64,000 nucleotides of DNA from Pictodentalium vernedei (taxonomy: Eukaryota > Mollusca > Scaphopoda > Dentaliida > Dentaliidae). A model generated the notes under the pieces. The model was not told the origin of the DNA and made no database searches. It was given only the letters and a program-made list of their open reading frames with translations. The stretch covers positions 163,596,453-163,660,452 of the forward strand of contig CM062290.1 in the NCBI GenBank assembly GCA_031216915.1, written 5' to 3'. How positions within the stretch are numbered: position 1 is the first letter of the stretch; each line of letters begins with the position of its first letter. The position numbers were made by a program, and so were the translations under genes. Positions 57,437 to 64,000 of the stretch are shown here, piece after piece.

Positions 57437-57640
57437 CATTTTACCTATTGTAACTACCATCAGCTGTATTAACAACAAGCGCCTGTCAAATTCAAATGAA
57501 ATTGTATTAATGTTAATTTTTTTCCTCCAAAACACAGCTTACGATACCTCATTAAAACGATCTCCTCCCATTGAGAGGTCATAAGATATGTTTTGAAGGT
57601 AAAATTTAAAATTTCCTGTTCTGTTATTTAAGTCCTCTGA
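57433..57640. mobile_element. Decayed MITE abutting the previous copy
   Basis: Begins at the TTAA that ends the family B copy (TTAACATTTTACCTATTG) and keeps a core GATACCTCATTAAAACGATC / CCCATTGAGAGGTCATAAG. The far end is unclear. Confidence 0.5.
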
Positions 57641-57795
57641 TCGTGTAAGAAAACGTGATGAAATTTGCGCTTAATAATATAACAATAATATGATTTTTGA
57701 GGACGTTACGGATCATTAACGGCCCAAAAGTAATATGTCAAATTCATCTTTCTCCATGGCGCAGTAATAATGGTAATAACGTGATTTGGGATGGC

Positions 57796-57931
57796 AGTGC
57801 AGTGTATTAAAGACTCAACAGAAATGTTAACAACCCTTGAGCTTATTAGCGGCCCTCGACTTCGTCTCGGACCGCTTATTAGCTCGTGGGCTGTTAACCA
57901 TTTCTGTTGAGCCGTTAATACACAACATTGC
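57796..57931. repeat. Inverted repeat with GC-rich apex
   Basis: TGTATTAA..ACTCAACAGAAATG / CATTTCTGTTGAG..TTAATACA arms, then GAGCTTATTAGCGG / CCGCTTATTAGCTC, with a TCGACTTCGTCTCGG apex. Confidence 0.75.
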
Positions 57932-58159
57932 CCTCAGATATCATGTTTTTGTTATATTAATTGATATTTTCGAGAAAACAAGGCCGATAATGAAATGACC
58001 TACTCATTATATAGCACAGCATAACTATGTGATACGATAAACAGAATGCTCGCCAAAATCACGCTAATCTACTAGAGAACGCTTTGTAAAGTGGAAATAA
58101 TAACTAATACTGGTCCACAATCCTATGAATATACTTACCCGTTCATTCAGTAATGCCTA

Positions 58160-58503
58160 AATTAGGTTCGCGGAAGATCAGTGGTAGAACATTGGACTTA
58201 AAACCGAAAGGTCTACGAATCGACCATTGGTAGCGGTAACCACATTGTTTCGTTAGGTAGGACACTTTAGTACCATTGCCCCTGTGTGTGAACGGTGGCG
58301 CTATGTTCCAAGACATACGTCGCTGGTGCACATGCCTTCAAAGACTGATACCTCTGCGAGTACAGACTTTACAGAGTTAGTAAGTTGGAGAATCCGCCAC
58401 TCTGTGGTTCTCTCCGGGTACTCTAGCTTCCCCCACATGCAAAACGGTCAGGCACCATTTGATTCTGGCCGTAGAAAGTGTCGCTAAACCCCGATAAATA
58501 TAA
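58160..58503 (+). mobile_element. tRNA-derived SINE, old copy
   Basis: AGATCAGTGGTAGAAC in the A-box region, GAATCGACC near the B-box, TTTCGTTAGGTAGGACACTT, CTCTCCGGGTACTCTAGC and AGTGTCGCTAAACCCCGATA. More diverged than the other copies, and the tail is short. It lies between exon E and the candidate last exon. Confidence 0.75.
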
Positions 58504-58715
58504 GCAATGTCCAGTCCAACCTGTATGGCATTAATTCATGCTTTTGGTTTTCGTTATGCATACCGTGACATATCTTGAAAAAAATAAATAAATAACGTCA
58601 TAGAGTCCTACGTTATAAGAAAAAGCAAACTGTGACGATCATGCAGTGACTTTGCAATTGATCTTTGTTAAACCCATCACATCATTTGCATATGTGCCTA
58701 CTTTACAAATTTCAG

Positions 58716-58837
58716 CTGCAACTATTTACAATAAATATTTTCTAATTCTATTTTGGTTCGGACATGTCCTTTATAAGGATGAGGGAAGTTACAAACTGCG
58801 GAAAAAGTTATTTAAGGGACCTACTGATCTTAACTAG
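58716..58837 (+). CDS. Candidate terminal exon of the CAT-like gene (weak)
   Basis: An acceptor-like TTTACAAATTTCAG is followed by 40 codons and a TAG stop. Entry phase 1 matches the phase-1 donor at 54316. The spliced product would read VWTLI then AATIYNKYFLILFWFGHVLY and a basic tail. Family members have G(L/F).IYF.YG at this point, so the likeness is limited to an I-Y...Y pattern. An AATAAA lies at 58871, about 35 bases after the stop, which suits a last exon. No better candidate was found by eye between 54317 and 64000. The true exon may lie beyond the window. Confidence 0.25.
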
Positions 58838-59203
58838 GTACCAGAATTATATCATGATTGACTGCAAGGAAATAAAACTCACATTTCCAAGCAGCCACGA
58901 ATGAGATACTCTGGTACCAACTCCAAACAGTAGGTATTCGTTTTATTATATGCGTTGTAATGTTTTACTTGCATTTTAAAGCCTACTTACATGATGAGAT
59001 TTTTGTTTGTGTCTGTGGCATGATTCGAACGCACGAGTCCAAAACGCACCAAATATACTGCACCTACTACAAAATTTCATAACCCTTGCACCAAGACGCA
59101 TGTTCTAATTTCTTACGACATCGCAAGCAGGACTCAGCAACCTGACCAATCAGGTAGATGAGAATAGGTCATGTGCTTAGTGTAGGCTACTCCACATATC
59201 ACT

Positions 59204-59305
59204 ACGTATTACTTCTACGTATTACTACGTTATTACTACGTATTACTACTACGGCCCACAGTACACTATTATCTTAGTAATACGTATTAATACGTACAAG
59301 TAGCT
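59204..59305. repeat. Short TATTACTACG-type repeat
   Basis: ACGTATTACT(T/A)CTACGTATT motifs recur with slippage, and TAGTAATACGTATTAATACG follows as a partial inverse. No gene. Confidence 0.6.
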
Positions 59306-59944
59306 CCAAGTCGGACTCTTCCTGCAATCCAACTTCTCACTCAACAAGTTCGTTTCCTTCTGTGAAAACAATCAGTCTTTATTAAATTCCTGCCACGAAG
59401 AAGAGACAGTAAGGCAATTTTCCTCAGTCGGCTCGAACGTGTTCTCCCCATGACCGTCTACCACCATCTGAGTTCGCGACCTGGACTCATTGACATGGCG
59501 CATCGTCTAAATCGATTGACCCATCCGTCCCAAGACGTCCAAAGACCATCGTGTAAATAGACCTTTAGAATGTTTCTTTGCAGTTAAACGACTCAATGAA
59601 CGGAACGCAGACTGAGTGATGCCGATCTATACTTATTGCATAATGCATGTAACTTCCGAAGAGATATTCTCTTGTATCTATCGTGACAATGTGTATCGAA
59701 AAATATTTGTTAGCAATTCCCCGCGGCGCTATCTTATATGTATTCAGTTATATGAAGGTGAGCTGGTTGGGGGTAGCAAAGCAAGCTGTGTGGCAGGCTC
59801 GAGACCATATGTATAACCACAATATCTATTTTATAATCATTTGAAAAGTACATCGAAACGGAGCCAACCAGACCATGTGGTTACACAGCTTGGCTCGGGT
59901 TCATATAACAACCCTCTGAAACCTTGTCCTGACATGTTGCTCAG

Positions 59945-60184
59945 TTGACACTTCACCAAACACGAATAGCAGAGGACACTTAGAAAAAAATCTTGAATAA
60001 CTAAACATTTTCTTGTTTGCTTCAAAACATGCCTAAGGGCCCTTCATTTGAAGGATTTCATTGAGCTGGGTCCAATTAGTGGTAGTAAACTTTGTTTTTA
60101 GACCAAAACCAAAAAAATAATAAAATTTGAAAGACGATGTTTGTGCAGAGATCTGCCCTACACCGATTATGTTGCGTAATTAAC
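59945..60184. mobile_element. Decayed piggyBac-like MITE, family A
   Basis: ACACGAATAGCAGAGGACAC, TCTTGAATAACTAAACATTT, a diverged core and ACCGATTATGTTGCGTAATT follow family A order. The inner palindrome reads TTTGAAGGATTTCATTGAGC and is no longer symmetric. Confidence 0.5.
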
Positions 60185-60640
60185 AAACTTCACGCGCCCT
60201 GACAATGACGACGTTTTTAAATTGAATGCATTTCCCCCCCCCCCCCCACCCCACCAAATGTAACCCTGAGGCGTACATTATATTTTGGTTTCAGAATACG
60301 ACACAAAAAGTATTTTATGATACTTTCCATCAAAATTTTAGAATATCGTACAAAATTCTTTGCATTATTAGTTTTTCCATGAAGATTTACGCGATTAGCT
60401 AACACACACTCAGTCAAATATATGGCGGATTCTTTTCATTTATAGGAAAGAACAGTCGGTGGACAATGCTAAAGATGTTGGGTTTTTAACATTTTTGGTA
60501 AAGGCATGATATCTGAATGGTAGTTATCCACATCTTCGCAGATTGATTTTCTCACGTAAATAGATAAACGAATTCAAAGTGCTGGTTTTTTGGTACCAAG
60601 TAATATGCCCTCTTTTTCTTCGATGAACTAAGTCAGTTCA

Positions 60641-60881
60641 TTAACCCTTTACCTAACGTAACGGCCGAAACTGGCCAGTGCTATTCTCAAAACTCGCCAT
60701 TTAATTTTCATTATTTCTTTTCATTTTTTTGTAGAAAACATAGGTTATGACCCCTCATTGGAACGAGCCCGTCGAGCTCGTTCCAATGAGGGTCATAATC
60801 TTTGTTTTTGAGACAAAAAATTAGTTATTCAAGAATTTATTTGCAAGTGTCGTCTGCTTTTCATGTTAGGTAAAGGGTTAA
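60641..60881 (+). mobile_element. piggyBac-like MITE, family A, complete
   Basis: TTAA at 60641 and 60878; CCCTTTACCTAACG and GTTAGGTAAAGGG ends. The core arms CTCATTGG / CCAATGAG carry the same change on both sides. Confidence 0.88.
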
Positions 60882-61362
60882 TCCCCTCTGTACATAAAAT
60901 TCCCACAATTCACGTGGAGAGTTTTTTCCAAGTCTTTTTTTTTCATTCAACAAGGGGTCAAGAGATAAATTGCTTGTTAGAGGTCATGAATATCTTGGAT
61001 TGATTGATGGGTGCAATTTTCAAATTTTGTAATCTTCAATAAGGATTCATCATAAAACGAGAATGAAACGGAAAAATTAGATATTGATTTGTGGCAGCTG
61101 ATTACATCTCCGAAACACAGTAAGTGGGTTATCGCCTAAATTATATCCTATCAAGGAAATTGAGAAAATGGTCGTTACTGAAGATAGAGCACTTTTTATC
61201 TCTTACATATAAATAGAGATACACAAAATTCATTTTGTAAATATCGTACAAAAAGTGATCCCTGAGTGCTAATTTGAGACAAGAGTACTTAATATGTTTA
61301 CGCGTGTTGATTAGATATACTGTAGCCGAGGTACATAGCAACATTTCCGATCTGTCATTAAG

Positions 61363-61936
61363 TAGGGCTGCACGGTATATCGATAAACCGATATATACCG
61401 GTATTCAAACCAATATCGGTTGCATACCGGTGTAATTACAGAAATATCGGTTTATCGTCATTATTTATTTACCCGCAATTTAATTTTCAAGATATCTTGA
61501 GTTTTTTAACCGTAGCCCCGAATGAATAATAGTATTCCTTTATACAACGAATCGTCTGCTTGTAATATACAAATTCAGCAGTTGAAAAAATAATTTTCAA
61601 AAATTTCAACAAAACTATATCATGTGACCCCTCATTGGAACGAGCTCAACGAGCTCGTTCCAATGAGGGGTCACGTGATATAGTTTTGTTGAAATCTTTG
61701 GGGAAAATCTGATAAACTAATTTTGAAAATAATAAATTTTGATATCGTCTGCGTTGGGTAAAGGTTTTTCGAACCGCATCATCAAGGCATGCTAATTCGT
61801 TCCGACTGGGATGCCTCGAGTCTCGATTGTTGTACTTGTGTTCATATATCTGAACAGTTTTTGATATACCGGTATACCGCGGTATTTTTTTTGAATACCG
61901 ATACCGGTATTCAGTTTTGAATATCGTGCCGCCCTA
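61363..61936. mobile_element. hAT-like non-autonomous DNA transposon with 8-bp target duplication
   Basis: Ends TAGGGCTGCACGGTATATCG and, on the other strand, TAGGGCGGCACGATATTC. The 8-bp direct repeat TCATTAAG flanks both sides (61355-61362 and 61937-61944). Sub-terminal GATATACCGGTAT repeats fill both arms. An 8-bp duplication with (T)AGGG-type ends is typical of hAT. There is no transposase. A family B MITE is nested inside. Confidence 0.8.
61533..61768 (-). mobile_element. piggyBac-like MITE, family B, nested in a hAT-like element
   Basis: Reversed family B order: ACAACGAATCG, AATATACAAATTCAGCAG, then arms AACTATATCATGTGACCCC / GGGGTCACGTGATATAGTTT and GATATCGTCTGCGTTGGGTA. The terminal TTAA motifs have decayed. 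The arms carry matching substitutions, such as CATTGG with CCAATG. Confidence 0.75.
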
Positions 61937-61944
61937 TCATTAAG

Positions 61945-64000
61945 ACACTTTTAGTTTGTCTCTTCCGTCCCTTGTTATACTAGACATAACGAATCGACCT
62001 GTTTCGACCAGCTTTGTAATCACCAGTAAAATCACGAAATGACTGAAATCTCTAGCCATTTCAAGAAATTACTGAAACAGAAATTAGAACCGGGCAGTGT
62101 TAAAATTTCACACTCGATGTCGATATGGTATTTCGGGGCTGCTGTACTTCGATATTGGTACATAATTTGATATTCAAACGATATCAATACCGAATCCAAT
62201 ATCAATACCGAACTGCATTTTCGGTATGCTTCCCAAGTGTGGAGTACTGTGATTACCAAATCGGACAGGAAATTTTGACCGGGACGCGACCAGTATACTG
62301 TAGAACCTAACTGGTTGAAAAATAAATGCGTGAACATTAAATGTCATATGTATTTCCGTTAGTTTTCTTGATTTAGTGTCGATTTCGCAATATCTTAATG
62401 ATGTTTTTGTGATCACAGTGCTATAGGTCACCTTTCTGTAATACGCCTTTTTCGAAACTGCCATTTTGGCTTTTAATCTATGCAATGTAACAGGTCGTGA
62501 GGTGTAAATATTTCAAGAAAACGCGTTATAAGCAATTGGAGAAAAGAGCAAGTGAAGTGCTTCGGACCCAATTACGTTCATTAGTGCGAATTAAAAAAAA
62601 ATCATCTTTCCAAGATTACCATTTGTTTAAGACAGTTGTAATATTGTATGAGAACTTTCATTATTTCGAATTGAGTTCCTATCGACCTAAATTGTGTTTG
62701 AACGCACGCTGCGTCACGACTCTGTGGCCGTCGGCGCTGTTTCGACAACTGTCGGAGATTCCCCAAGCCGATAAACTGCGTTCAACGAGAGTTTCCTTGT
62801 TGCCACTCAAATAAGTCCTCGCCTCCGTAAAAAAGTCTTTAAACCTGCGGTATCTCATCGTCTAAAGTCGTCTATGGTTGACACTTCAGTCAATTCGAAT
62901 GATGACATCGGTTCTGCGAATTTAAACTTGATATTTCACAAAACTAGTTGTCTTGGCTGACACAAAACTCAACGCGACGAACATGAAAATCGCTTTATTT
63001 ACACCCGCGACCCGTGACCTTGCATAGATTAAAAGCCAAGATGGCAGTTTCGAAAGGCTTATAGTCAGAGACTGAAAATGGTCATATTCAACTATCACTG
63101 AACTAATAATAGTAATAACCACTAAACATAGCACCCCACTCCAGCATCTCTCAAAGTGTCTTAGCATATTGTTTGAATACGAGGATGAGATAGTCAAAAC
63201 GTCTTCAGGTGGGTGAAACAGTTTTTACAGCAGCACTCCGCATCCAGAGCGAAAGATAGTATCTCCCATTTCGTTTCAATGGCAGCAATTTGAAGAGTCC
63301 ATATTCATTATTTAGGGGTAAAGCAAGTACTATTTTCAACGTGCAGCCGTGGGCCACTTTTTATGACTAAATCGCGACTTGACCGTAACGAAAACCACCT
63401 TTGCGATCACAGTACTGCACAATAATTTATTGATCAACCAATTGGTTTCTGGTGCCATTTCTACAATCTATCTCCGAGACGATATTTTATTTGTATCAAT
63501 ACGTGTAAAGTTAGCCATTCCTATCGTACTATCACGTTTAACAAATATCTATATGTACATGTTGCGACAATGCTTGTCTGGCCGGGTTGTTGGCAAGCCT
63601 GAAAATAAGCGGACTGTCATCTGCAAAATGAGGTCCCCAGAGGGTGAATTTGGTGATGCTACCCTGCACAGCAGGGTAGCATCACAAAATTTACCCTCTG
63701 TGACCCTCAGTCTGAATCAAGGTCTCGAGACAAAACAGAAAGATGTACCTAGTAGAGAATAAATTGGCCCACTGTATGGGATAGCATCAGCAAATCCCCC
63801 CTCTGGGGACCTCATTTTGCACATGACAGGTTGCTTATATTCAGGCATGGTTGTCGGTCACTTGAACTTTCCTGCTTGGATTGGAATTTTGAACAACGAC
63901 TAAGTCTTTTGTTACAATTAAAACACAATTTATTCTCACGACACTGGATCCCAGTCGACTCGCCATAAGTAGGATACTTCCGTACTAAGAGCGAGACTCG
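61945..64000. other. 3' end of window, no gene recognised
   Basis: ATATCGGTAT-type motifs at 62120-62225 suggest another worn element of the hAT-like kind. TGATCACAGTGCTATAG at 62410 and GCGATCACAGTACTGC at 63402 are motifs of the TCGCGA family. The nested inverted repeats close the window. No coding exon could be supported. Confidence 0.4.
63583..63860. repeat. Nested inverted repeats
   Basis: Inner hairpin: GGTGATGCTACCCTG / CAGGGTAGCATCAC at 63652-63684. The segment 63583-63665 is inverted again at 63776-63860 (GTGCAAAATGAGGTCCCCAG on the minus strand). Three related arms in 280 bp suggest one foldback copied onto another. Confidence 0.8.

Noticed and set aside
58995-59060. GTTCGAATC on the minus strand as a tRNA B-box
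   Set aside because: No matching box A at the right distance and no acceptor-stem pairing could be made out.

Overview
The window looks like nuclear DNA from an invertebrate animal. It is AT-rich. One multi-exon gene has very long introns with canonical GT-AG junctions, and the rest is a dense mix of tRNA-derived SINEs, a LINE, many short foldback DNA transposons, microsatellites and tandem arrays. No prokaryotic operons, rRNA genes, CRISPR arrays or convincing stand-alone tRNA genes were seen. I cannot name the species. The repeat mix fits a marine invertebrate, but that is inference.

The only host gene I can defend runs on the plus strand. It is a cationic-amino-acid-transporter-like membrane protein of the SLC7A4/SLC7A14 type. 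Five exons (7973-8092, 31003-31198, 36923-37037, 39076-39213, 53149-54316) join with consistent phases (1-1-2-0-0-1) into 1737 nt of uninterrupted reading frame, from TM1 to the last transmembrane segment. The first coding exon was not found and is probably upstream of the window. A weak candidate for the last exon lies at 58716-58837. The protein keeps the TM1 glycine motif and the family architecture but has lost several signature residues of transporting CATs.

The introns and 3' region are repeat-rich. About 21 copies of two related piggyBac-like MITE families (TTAA target sites, ends CCCTTTACC) carry a shared palindromic core. SINEs with tRNA-like heads sit at about 4.2, 10.1, 25.2, 29.3, 32.1 and 58.2 kb, with tail fragments at 9.7 and 52.4 kb. 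A broken jockey/CR1-group LINE lies at 46.0-49.8 kb on the minus strand, and a related LINE 3' end at 43.3 kb. A hAT-like element with an 8-bp duplication occupies 61.36-61.94 kb. A 152-bp satellite-like array spans 13.85-15.62 kb, a 217-bp tandem duplication lies at 23.2-23.7 kb, and a 363-bp dimeric array at 56.2-57.3 kb sits inside a MITE.

The most informative structures are nested insertions that show how the MITEs move. One MITE splits a SINE exactly at TTAA, with the uninterrupted SINE sequence available for comparison at 25.5 kb. A second sits in a repeat whose empty counterpart is at 63.3 kb. Two pairs of MITEs share a single TTAA. The palindromic cores show paired changes on both arms, which suggests hairpin-templated homogenisation. 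No retroviral, LTR or Polinton-like element was recognised.
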